Below, piece by piece: positions 55,397-62,920 of a stretch of 64,000 nt of DNA; position 1 is the first letter of the stretch; every line of letters begins with the position of its first letter. This DNA comes from Arsukibacterium ikkense. Its GTDB lineage: Bacteria > Pseudomonadota > Gammaproteobacteria > Enterobacterales > Alteromonadaceae. Position numbers and translations under genes: made by a program. The stretch lies in NCBI RefSeq assembly GCF_000987775.1, contig NZ_LAHO01000012.1:1-64000 (forward strand), read 5' to 3'. The notes beneath the pieces are model-generated. The model did no database searches and had not been told where the DNA came from. It saw only the letters and a list, made by a program, of their open reading frames with translations.

Positions 55397-56179
55397 ATGA
55401 GAAATACCATTACCGAAACTGTGACGCAGGTACATCACTGGAACGACACCTTATTTAGCATTAAAACCAGCCGCCGGCCAACATTTACCTTTGAAAATGG
55501 TCAGTTTGTGATGCTGGGTCTGGAAATCGAAGGTAAGCCGTTGCTGCGGGCCTATAGTATTGCCAGCGCCAATTATGAACATGAACTGGAGTTTTTCAGT
55601 ATAAAGGTACCTGACGGCGCCCTCACCTCAAGATTACAACATATCCGGGTAGGTGATTCGATCACGCTATCAACCCGCCCAACCGGCACTTTGGTGGCAG
55701 GTTACCTGAAACCGGGCAAGCACTTGTACCTGCTAGCGACAGGTACAGGCCTGGCGCCCTTTATGGGCATTATTAAAGACCCTGATTTATATGAGCAATT
55801 TGACAAAATTATCTTAGTACATGGCGTACGCTTGATCTCTGAGCTGGCCTATCAACAGACGATTTGTGAGACCCTGCCCAACAATGAATTTTTCGGTGAG
55901 CTGGTGCAGCAAAAATTGATTTACTACCCCAGCGTCACCCGTGAGCCTTATCGCAGCGCTGAGCATCAGCAACGCATCACCGCACTGCTCAGCGCCAACA
56001 TCTTAACCCGTCAGCTTGGCTTACCAGATTTAAACCCTGCTACCGATCGCTTTATGCTATGTGGCAACCAGGCCATGCTGGATGACACTATGGCCATTTT
56101 AAATCAGCGGGGCTTTAAAAAAGCCACGTCCCGTGAGCAAGGTGATTACGTGATCGAACAAGCTTTTCTGGAAAAATAA
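55397..56179 (+). CDS. fpr: Ferredoxin-NADP+ reductase
   Basis: A 260-aa FAD enzyme that exchanges electrons between NADPH and ferredoxin or flavodoxin, useful for Fe-S assembly and stress. FAD-binding RAYSIASANY (about 51-60) and NADP-binding LATGTGLAPFMGI (about 112-124) and CGNQAMLDD motifs are present. Its place after the suf operon fits a shared role, and a strong terminator follows. Confidence 0.93.
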   Translation: MRNTITETVTQVHHWNDTLFSIKTSRRPTFTFENGQFVMLGLEIEGKPLLRAYSIASANYEHELEFFSIKVPDGALTSRLQHIRVGDSITLSTRPTGTLVAGYLKPGKHLYLLATGTGLAPFMGIIKDPDLYEQFDKIILVHGVRLISELAYQQTICETLPNNEFFGELVQQKLIYYPSVTREPYRSAEHQQRITALLSANILTRQLGLPDLNPATDRFMLCGNQAMLDDTMAILNQRGFKKATSREQGDYVIEQAFLEK

Positions 56180-56207
56180 AACCGCCTGCATACATGCAGG
56201 CGGTTTT
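56178..56207 (+). terminator. Terminator after fpr
   Basis: Arms AAAACCGCCTGCAT and ATGCAGGCGGTTTT form a long GC-rich stem with a short loop, ending in a T run. Confidence 0.9.
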
Positions 56208-56255
56208 ATCCTGCTAAACGAAGCTGGCCATTCGTGGAATACAGATGGTTTATAC

Positions 56256-56272
56256 TGCGACAATATGTCGCA
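56256..56272. promoter_or_regulatory. Palindrome TGCGACA-ATA-TGTCGCA upstream of the copper receptor gene
   Basis: A perfect 7-bp inverted repeat with a three-base spacer, 67 bases before the gene. The same motif (one mismatch) occurs at 60403-60419 between the divergent SQR-like and cytochrome bd operons. The regulator is not identified. Confidence 0.7.
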
Positions 56273-56339
56273 TCGTGCTGATGTCCTCTTGCCGTTAACA
56301 TTGTCGCTATGGTTAATTGATGTAACGTAAGAGGTTGTC

Positions 56340-58397
56340 GTGGCAACATTAATGTTCCGCCCTATGTTTGTGGTCAGTGTGGTGCTGGCTTATCCGCTAT
56401 CGGCTGCAGCAACGTTGCCGGCTCATGCTGATGACAGCGATATTGAGCGTATCGTGGTGACAACAGTAGCAATGCTGGATCCACTGACAGTGGTAACTGA
56501 TCCGAAACAGCCGCGTCAGCCATTACCGGCACATGATGGTGCCGACTATCTGCGCAGCATCACCGGCTTTAGCGCAATTCGCAAAGGCGGGGCCAGCAGC
56601 GATCCGCTGTTTCGCGGTATGGCCGGCTCCCGGCTGAACATCCTGACCGACGGCGATATGCTGCTGGGCGGTTGTGGCAGCAGGATGGACCCACCAACGG
56701 CATATATCGCTCCCCAGGCTTATGACAAGCTTACCGTGATCAAAGGGCCGCAAACGGTAAGCTATGGCCCGGGCAGCAGTGCTGCTACCGTATTATTTGA
56801 GCGGAATCATCAGCGACTGGCTCAGCCAGGGCTCAGTGGCAGCCTCAATAGCACGCTGGCCAGTGCCGCACGTTCAGACAGCGCAATTGATTTAACCGCC
56901 GGTACCACGTCAGGCTATGCCAGGGCTATTGCCACCTTTGCCAACGCCGATGATTATCAGGATGGCGCAGGGCAGCGTATTCATTCGGCCTATCAGCGCT
57001 GGAGCTCGCAATTAGAACTGGCATACACCCCGTCAGATGACAATATCCTGCTGCTGAAGCTCGGCAGCAGTAATGGCGAGGCGGCTTACGCCGACCGGTT
57101 GATGGATGGCAGCGAATTTAAACGGCAAAACATCGGGCTGAAATGGTCGCTGACTAATATTAACCGTTATCTGCAACGGCTGGATATACAGTGGTATTAC
57201 AACTATATCGACCATGTGATGGACAACTTCAGCCTGCGCACCTTTACCCCCAGCATGCTGATGCCGGCTCCGGCTGCCAGCAACCCTGACCGCCGCACAC
57301 TGGGCGGCCGCTTGTTCACCGAGTGGCAGTTAAGCGCTGATGTTAGCTGGCAACTGGGGTTAGATGGCGCTCAGAATGTTCATCGTATTCGCAACAGCAT
57401 GAATCAAGCGGCCATGCCTTACCAGCAGCGCGAGCGTCAGCAAGATCTGCGCTTTGCTCAGCTGGGGCTGTTTAACGAGCTGGTGTATCAGTTACATGAT
57501 ACGGGTCAGCTGATCGCTGGTGCCAGGCTCGATTACTGGCAGGCCGAGGATAGCCGGCCGGTGTTGGGCAGCATGGCACAACAGCAGCTGAATCCCAGTT
57601 TTGGTCAGCGTCGCGATGCTTACTTAGCGGCAGGTTTTGCCCGGTATCAACAACAGCAGGCCGCCTGGCAATGGTATATCGGGCTGGGGTACAACGAGCG
57701 CTTTCCAGATTACTGGGAGCTGGCCGGGGCCAACCGCGCCTCAGAACAGAGTGTCAGCGCCTTTAACATAAAAGCGGAGCAAACCACACAGCTGGACTTA
57801 GGGCTGGTTTATCAGCAGCAGGCCTGGCAATTAGGGCTGTCATTATTTGCCAATCATATTGATGATTATCTGTTGACGCAGCAAAACTGGCCGCTGGCTA
57901 TGCAAAGTGTCACTGTCAGCCGTAATATCGATGCCCGCAGTGCCGGTGCTGAGCTGGATCTGAGTTACCGCTTTAACCACCACTGGCAGAGTAGCCTGGC
58001 ACTGGCGTATGTGCGGGGGCGTAACCTGACCGACCAGCTGCCGCTGGCGCAGCAACCACCGCTGGAGCTAAAGCTGGCGTTAAACTACGATAAGCAAAAT
58101 TGGTACAGTGGTGTGTTATGGCGCCTGGTTGCGGCACAGCACCGGGTAGCGCCAGGCCAGGGCAATATAGTGGGTACCGATATTGAAGCCAGCCCCGGTT
58201 TTGCGGTGTTATCATGGCATAGCGGCTGGCGCGTCACTCAGCAGTTCACTGTCGTTGCCGGCGTTGATAATCTGCTAAATCAGCGTTACCACGAACATCT
58301 GAGTAAAGCCGGCACTATGGTGAGCGGTTATTTACCTGTAGGGCAGATTAACGAAGCCGGGCGTACCTGGTGGTTAAATCTTAACTGGCAGTTTTAG
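56340..58397 (+). CDS. TonB-dependent copper receptor (OprC/NosA-like)
   Basis: A 685-aa outer-membrane receptor with a signal peptide (about residues 1-30), a TonB-box-like ERIVVTT stretch, a plug domain and a C-terminal 22-strand barrel ending in phenylalanine (NLNWQF). GGCGSRMDPPTAYI in the plug is the signature of the TonB-dependent copper receptor group (OprC, NosA), whose cysteine/methionine residues take part in copper binding. Initiation is at GTG 56340. Copper import is known for NosA/OprC; whether this protein feeds copper or another metal is inferred. The upstream motif links it to the respiratory genes at 60 kb. Confidence 0.85.
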   Translation: MATLMFRPMFVVSVVLAYPLSAAATLPAHADDSDIERIVVTTVAMLDPLTVVTDPKQPRQPLPAHDGADYLRSITGFSAIRKGGASSDPLFRGMAGSRLNILTDGDMLLGGCGSRMDPPTAYIAPQAYDKLTVIKGPQTVSYGPGSSAATVLFERNHQRLAQPGLSGSLNSTLASAARSDSAIDLTAGTTSGYARAIATFANADDYQDGAGQRIHSAYQRWSSQLELAYTPSDDNILLLKLGSSNGEAAYADRLMDGSEFKRQNIGLKWSLTNINRYLQRLDIQWYYNYIDHVMDNFSLRTFTPSMLMPAPAASNPDRRTLGGRLFTEWQLSADVSWQLGLDGAQNVHRIRNSMNQAAMPYQQRERQQDLRFAQLGLFNELVYQLHDTGQLIAGARLDYWQAEDSRPVLGSMAQQQLNPSFGQRRDAYLAAGFARYQQQQAAWQWYIGLGYNERFPDYWELAGANRASEQSVSAFNIKAEQTTQLDLGLVYQQQAWQLGLSLFANHIDDYLLTQQNWPLAMQSVTVSRNIDARSAGAELDLSYRFNHHWQSSLALAYVRGRNLTDQLPLAQQPPLELKLALNYDKQNWYSGVLWRLVAAQHRVAPGQGNIVGTDIEASPGFAVLSWHSGWRVTQQFTVVAGVDNLLNQRYHEHLSKAGTMVSGYLPVGQINEAGRTWWLNLNWQF

Positions 58398-58415
58398 CCA
58401 CCGCTGCCGCATCAG

Positions 58416-58724
58416 TTAGCGCCGCAACCAGGGGGCCAGCAGCAGTGCCACATAGCATGCCACCCCCAGGCCAATGGCAGCCAGGGCGGCTTTGTCCGGC
58501 CAGGTTGCCACATAACTTAGTTGCGAGTGGCTTAATGCCGGTGCCACCAGCATGGCGATCAGCCCGGCTATTACTGCCAGCAGCCACAGTGTTTTGCGCG
58601 GTTTGCCCGGGTTTCTGCGGCCAAAGCCGTAACTGAGCAGCAGTGCCACCAGCAGCAATGCCAATAGCCACAACCAGGGCTGTAAGGCATACCACATAAT
58701 CATCATTACGCCACTAAATGTCAT
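58416..58724 (-). CDS. Small inner-membrane protein
   Basis: A 102-aa protein with three hydrophobic helices (WLWLLALLLVALLLSYGF, LWLLAVIAGLIAMLVAP, AALAAIGLGVACYVALLL) separated by a basic loop (GRRNPGKPRK). I do not recognise it. It is the last gene of the leftward operon with the SQR-like protein and DUF2892 protein (nine-base gap upstream). It is convergent with the copper receptor gene. Confidence 0.7.
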   Translation of the reverse strand: MTFSGVMMIMWYALQPWLWLLALLLVALLLSYGFGRRNPGKPRKTLWLLAVIAGLIAMLVAPALSHSQLSYVATWPDKAALAAIGLGVACYVALLLAPWLRR

Positions 58725-58733
58725 GCTAAGCTC

Positions 58734-60056
58734 CTATACCCGGCCATGCAACATGGCGTTATACGCCGGTTGCAGCATTTGTTCTTTCATCATCCATACT
58801 GTCCAGGATTCTTCTGTCGGGCTGATAAAGCTGAATGAGGGCATCAGCTTACCTTCGTAACCGAATTCCGACAAAATAGCCCGGCCGATACTGGTGATCA
58901 GCGGGCAGGAGGTATAACCATTGTAACGAGCCGGCAGCGGTTGCCCGGCCAGATAGGCTAAGATATTTTGCTCGGCCACCGGTGCCTGCAGTTTAACGCT
59001 GGCTGCCGTTTTACCAAAGGGCGTGCCGATAACATCGCCCACCCCGAATACATTCGGGTAACGCCGGTGTTGCAAGCTGTACTGATCAACCTCCAGCCAG
59101 TTGCCGGCAAAAGCACCGCTCTGCCAGACGAGATCCGACTGACGCACCACATCGGGTGCGCTCATTGGCGGTACTACGTGAATAAAATCATAGGCTTCGC
59201 TTTGGCTCAGGCCATCAGCGCCAGTAAAATAGGCGGTGTTGGCGCCAGCATCAATGGCAGTGAGCTTACGCTGGTCAAAAAAGCCCACTTGTTGCTCTTG
59301 CCAGCGCTGCAACACAAAATCGTTGTACACCGGCACCGAAAAAACCCGTTGTTTAAAAGGGCTGAAAAAGTCGACCTGGAATTGCTGACGCTTACCGCTT
59401 TTTTCCAGCCGCGATAAGGTGGTAAAGGTCATTTTCAGAGGGGCGCCGGCACATTTTAACGGCGTATCGCACAGGGTGAAAATAGCCCGGCCCTGGCCCT
59501 GACTGATCAGTTGTTCAATCTGGCGGCTGGTGGCAGCGGCGGCCTGTGGGCCGGCATAAACACTGCCAATGCCGTGCTGGCCAATCAGCTCAGGGCTAAA
59601 GCCCTCGATCTGGCTATAGTTCAGCTGGCAGCCGGTGGCCACCACTAACAGGTCATAATGCAATCTGGTGTTATTGCTAAGGCTAAGCTGCTGTTGTGCG
59701 GCATCAATAGCCGTCACATCGGCTGCCTGCCAGTCAACGCCCTCTGGTAACCACTGACTGGTCGTGGAAAGCACTTTTTTTTCCGGCCACAAACCCGAAG
59801 CAATCATGGTGTAGCCAGGCTGATAGTGATGTTCAGCCCGCTGGCCAACCAGGGTAATGCGGTTACCGGTTACATTGCGGCGCAGCCGGTTGGCCATCGC
59901 CAGACCTGCGGCGCCCACGCCAATAATCACAATATGTGCTGTGCTGTGTTGTTTGCCTGCTAAGGCCGGCAACGGGCTGGCTGACAGAGCCGCCGCTGTC
60001 AGGCCCAGTTTTAACATCCGGCGGCGTAACGGTTGTGCTGGTTTGTTTGGGTTCAT
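58734..60056 (-). CDS. Sulfide:quinone reductase-like flavoprotein with Tat-type signal
   Basis: A 440-aa FAD/NAD(P)-type oxidoreductase. RRRMLKLG followed by a hydrophobic stretch and ALA is a Tat-type signal, so it is probably exported or periplasmic. The FAD-binding IIGVGAAGLAMANRL follows. Three cysteines match the SQR set: ATGCQLNY, LCDTPLKCAGAPLK and GYTSCPLITSIG. LAEFDY-like SEFGYEGKLMP near the C terminus is also SQR-like. SQRs oxidise sulfide to polysulfide and reduce quinone. The ATG at 60056 has GGAG eight bases upstream. Sulfide as substrate is inferred from the cysteine pattern only. Confidence 0.8.
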   Translation of the reverse strand: MNPNKPAQPLRRRMLKLGLTAAALSASPLPALAGKQHSTAHIVIIGVGAAGLAMANRLRRNVTGNRITLVGQRAEHHYQPGYTMIASGLWPEKKVLSTTSQWLPEGVDWQAADVTAIDAAQQQLSLSNNTRLHYDLLVVATGCQLNYSQIEGFSPELIGQHGIGSVYAGPQAAAATSRQIEQLISQGQGRAIFTLCDTPLKCAGAPLKMTFTTLSRLEKSGKRQQFQVDFFSPFKQRVFSVPVYNDFVLQRWQEQQVGFFDQRKLTAIDAGANTAYFTGADGLSQSEAYDFIHVVPPMSAPDVVRQSDLVWQSGAFAGNWLEVDQYSLQHRRYPNVFGVGDVIGTPFGKTAASVKLQAPVAEQNILAYLAGQPLPARYNGYTSCPLITSIGRAILSEFGYEGKLMPSFSFISPTEESWTVWMMKEQMLQPAYNAMLHGRV

Positions 60057-60123
60057 ATCTACTGCTCCAGTCGGACAATCCGGCTGCCTGTCGCAGCATT
60101 GTGCCCATGGCTTAAAAAACAAA

Positions 60124-60315
60124 TCAGGATTTCAGCTTACAGGTTTTAATGCCCAGCAAACTGTATGCCGGGCAAAAATTAAACAGCCCGGTTAACAGCG
60201 GTACCACACCTATCCAGCCCCACAGGCCAATAGTGCCGGTCGCTGCCAGGGCAATTAACACTACGCCGGCGATAATCCGCAGTACTTTATCGATGCCACC
60301 TACATTGCTTTGCAT
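60124..60315 (-). CDS. DUF2892 membrane protein
   Basis: A 63-aa protein of the DUF2892/YgaP-tail family: two helices joined by a short hairpin, with GGIDKVLRIIAGVVLIALAA and FCPAYSLLGIKTCKLK. The cysteines in NFCPAYSLLG and TCK are the family's usual ones. It is the first gene of the leftward SQR-like operon. In other bacteria it is often fused to, or next to, rhodanese or SQR genes, so a sulfur-related role is likely. Confidence 0.85.
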   Translation of the reverse strand: MQSNVGGIDKVLRIIAGVVLIALAATGTIGLWGWIGVVPLLTGLFNFCPAYSLLGIKTCKLKS

Positions 60316-60402
60316 TTTGTCACCCTATAATTAGTAATATCTTATTTAGGGTAGTATAGTTTTGGCTGCCTGGCGATGTTTTCATCAACCAAAAGTATGA
60401 TC

Positions 60403-60419
60403 TGCGACAATATGTCACA
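60403..60419. promoter_or_regulatory. Palindrome TGCGACA-ATA-TGTCACA between divergent operons
   Basis: The site lies in the 183-base gap between the DUF2892/SQR operon and cytochrome bd operon. It matches the site at 56256-56272 at 16 of 17 positions, so one regulator probably controls both operons and the copper receptor. A -10-like TATACT (60453-60458) lies before the cytochrome bd gene. Confidence 0.65.
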
Positions 60420-60498
60420 CCGTTATATAAGAAAAGTATTAAGTAATTTAGTTATACTGTAACAGTTAGCGTTATTAATGCTTTACCCAGGAGTCGTT

Positions 60499-61896
60499 AT
60501 GGAACTTGACCCGCTTTTTCTGTCGCGCATTCAATTTGCGTTTGTGGTGTGTTTTCACGCTATCTTTCCGGTATTTACTATCGGTTTGGCCAGCTTTATT
60601 GCGGTATTAGAGGCGTTATCCTTTAAAACCGGTAACCCCTTATGGCAAAAACTGTCCAAATTCTGGATCCAGGTGTTTGCAGTGGTATTCGGCATGGGCG
60701 TGGTCTCCGGTATAGTGATGTCATTCCAGTTTGGTACCAACTGGAGTAACTTTTCCTATGCCACCGCCAATTTCCTCGGGCCGGTGCTGAGTTATGAAGT
60801 GATCACCGCGTTTTTCCTGGAGGCCGCCTTCTTAGGGGTGTTGTTATTCGGCCGCGACAAAGTACCGCAAGGCGTGCATTTATTTGCGGCCATTATGGTA
60901 GCGCTGGGCACCTTTATCTCCTCGTTCTGGATTTTATCGGCTAACTCGTTAATGCAAACCCCGGGCGGGCTGGAGCTGCGCAACGGCATGTACCATGTGG
61001 TGTCGTGGAGCGAGGCGTTGTTTACGGCCTCGTTTACTTACCGCTTTATCCATATGGCACTGGCGTCGTTTTTAACTGCAGCCTTAGTGGTGGCCGGGGT
61101 CAGCGCCTGGTTTATTTTACAAAAACGTGAATTTGACACCAACCGCAAAGCCCTATCAATAGCGCTGTGGATGCTGCTTATTCTGGCGCCGCTGCAGGTG
61201 GTAGTGGGTGACTTTCATGGTTTAAATACCCTGAAACATCAGCCGATGAAAGTGGCGGCGATGGAAGGGAACTGGCAAACCGACACTGGCGTGCCGCTGA
61301 TTTTGTTTGCGATACCGGATCAGCAGGCGCAAACCAATCATTTTGAAGTAAAAATACCGAAACTGGCCAGCTATGTGCTTACCCACGACTGGGATGGTGA
61401 AGTACCGGGCTTAAATGAAGTGGCGCCGGACATGCAGCCGCCGGTATTTATCGTGTTCTGGTCGTTCCGTATTATGGTGGCCATGGGCTTATTGATGGTG
61501 GTGTTTGCCATCTGGGGCCTGCTGCTGCGCTATAAAGGTAACTATCACCGCAGCCGTCGCTTTTTACAGGGCCTGCGCTTAATGAGTTTAAGCCCCTTTA
61601 TTGCAGTGCTGGCCGGTTGGGTGGTGACTGAATCGGGTCGCGCGCCCTGGTTAATTTACAACCAGATGACCCATGCCGAAGGCTTAACACCGTCGCTGAC
61701 CGGTGGTATGGCACTGTTTACCCTGATTGGTTATATCCTGGTGTATGCAATGGTGTTCAGTGCCGGCGTGTATTACTTACTGAAAGTATTCCGTGGCGGT
61801 GTGGAAAAAGCCAACCGGCCACATGAGCAAGACGAAGTTGAACGCGCCAAGCGGCCTTTCTCAGCCGCCCATGCCAGCCTGGAAGGAGACAACTAA
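60499..61896 (+). CDS. cydA: Cytochrome bd-type quinol oxidase subunit I, short (CIO-like) form
   Basis: A 465-aa membrane protein of the CydA family with about nine helices. The b595 ligand histidine is in VCFHAIFP (about residue 19), with a second histidine in YRFIHMAL and the heme b558 methionine region later. The segment GWVVTESGRAPWLIYN is conserved. Lengths and the short Q-loop region are closer to CioA (about 480 aa) than to E. coli CydA (522 aa). Such oxidases reduce oxygen with high affinity and resist cyanide and nitric oxide. CAGGAG precedes the ATG at 60499. It overlaps cydB by one base. Confidence 0.93.
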   Translation: MELDPLFLSRIQFAFVVCFHAIFPVFTIGLASFIAVLEALSFKTGNPLWQKLSKFWIQVFAVVFGMGVVSGIVMSFQFGTNWSNFSYATANFLGPVLSYEVITAFFLEAAFLGVLLFGRDKVPQGVHLFAAIMVALGTFISSFWILSANSLMQTPGGLELRNGMYHVVSWSEALFTASFTYRFIHMALASFLTAALVVAGVSAWFILQKREFDTNRKALSIALWMLLILAPLQVVVGDFHGLNTLKHQPMKVAAMEGNWQTDTGVPLILFAIPDQQAQTNHFEVKIPKLASYVLTHDWDGEVPGLNEVAPDMQPPVFIVFWSFRIMVAMGLLMVVFAIWGLLLRYKGNYHRSRRFLQGLRLMSLSPFIAVLAGWVVTESGRAPWLIYNQMTHAEGLTPSLTGGMALFTLIGYILVYAMVFSAGVYYLLKVFRGGVEKANRPHEQDEVERAKRPFSAAHASLEGDN

Positions 61897-62897
61897 TGGA
61901 ACAGCCATTTGATTTAACGCTGATTTGGGCAGGCATCATCGCGTTTGGCGTGATGATGTATGTGCTGATGGATGGTTTTGATCTGGGGCAGGGTATCTTG
62001 TTTCCGTTTGCCCCTGATGAGCATCACCGCGATGTGATGATGAACTCGGTGGCACCGGTATGGGATGGCAACGAAACCTGGTTAGTACTGGGCGGTGCCG
62101 GCTTGCTGGCGGCCTTCCCATTGGTGTACTCGGTATTTTTACCGGCCTTGTATATCGGGGTGTTTTTATTGCTGGCGGGGTTAATTTTCCGCGGTGTGGC
62201 CTTTGAGTTTCGCTTTAAAGCCAAAACCTCGAAATACCTGTGGAACTGGGCCTTCGCCGGCGGCTCTACCGTGGCAGCTTTTGCCCAGGGCGCGGTAGTT
62301 GGCGCTTATATTCAGGGCTTTGAGACCGAAAACTTCCGCTATGTCGGCGGCGCGCTGGACTGGCTGACGCCCTTTACCGTGATTACCGGCCTGGGGCTGG
62401 TGGCCGGTTATGCGCTGTTAGGGGCCACCTGGCTGATTATGAAATCAGAAGGTGAGGTGCAGCAATGGGCCTATAAACTGGCACCACGTTTGCTGTTAAT
62501 GGTGCTGGTAGTGTTTGCGGTGATCAGTGTTTACACCCCCTTTGTTGACCCCTATGTTAAAACGCGTTGGTTCAGCGGTTTCAGTGCTATCTGGTTGTTG
62601 CCAGTGCTGGCGTTATACTGTGCCTTCGTTATTTTTAACGCGTTACGTAAGCGGCAGGAAGGCATGCCTTTTGTCGCCACCATGGGGTTGTTTTTGTTTA
62701 CCTACCTTGGCTTACTGGCCAGCAAGTGGCCTTATATGGTGCCGCCAAACTACACCCTGTACGATGCCGCTTCGGCCTTTGAATCGCAGTTATTTTTACT
62801 GCTGGGCTTCTTGTTTGTCATTCCGATAGTGCTGGCCTACACCGCCTGGACCTACTGGGTATTTCGCGGCAAAGTTAAAGCCGGCGGTTATCATTAA
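61896..62897 (+). CDS. cydB: Cytochrome bd-type quinol oxidase subunit II
   Basis: A 333-aa membrane protein of the CydB/CioB family with eight or nine helices. MYVLMDGFDLGQGILFPF and APVWDGNETWLVLGGAGLLAAFP are the family hallmarks. It is the structural partner of the upstream subunit I. The ATG overlaps the cydA stop (AATGG with TAA), so translation is coupled. The next gene, cydD-like, starts 23 bases later. Confidence 0.95.
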   Translation: MEQPFDLTLIWAGIIAFGVMMYVLMDGFDLGQGILFPFAPDEHHRDVMMNSVAPVWDGNETWLVLGGAGLLAAFPLVYSVFLPALYIGVFLLLAGLIFRGVAFEFRFKAKTSKYLWNWAFAGGSTVAAFAQGAVVGAYIQGFETENFRYVGGALDWLTPFTVITGLGLVAGYALLGATWLIMKSEGEVQQWAYKLAPRLLLMVLVVFAVISVYTPFVDPYVKTRWFSGFSAIWLLPVLALYCAFVIFNALRKRQEGMPFVATMGLFLFTYLGLLASKWPYMVPPNYTLYDAASAFESQLFLLLGFLFVIPIVLAYTAWTYWVFRGKVKAGGYH

Positions 62898-62920
62898 CGC
62901 CGTGGTGCAACAGAGCCGTT

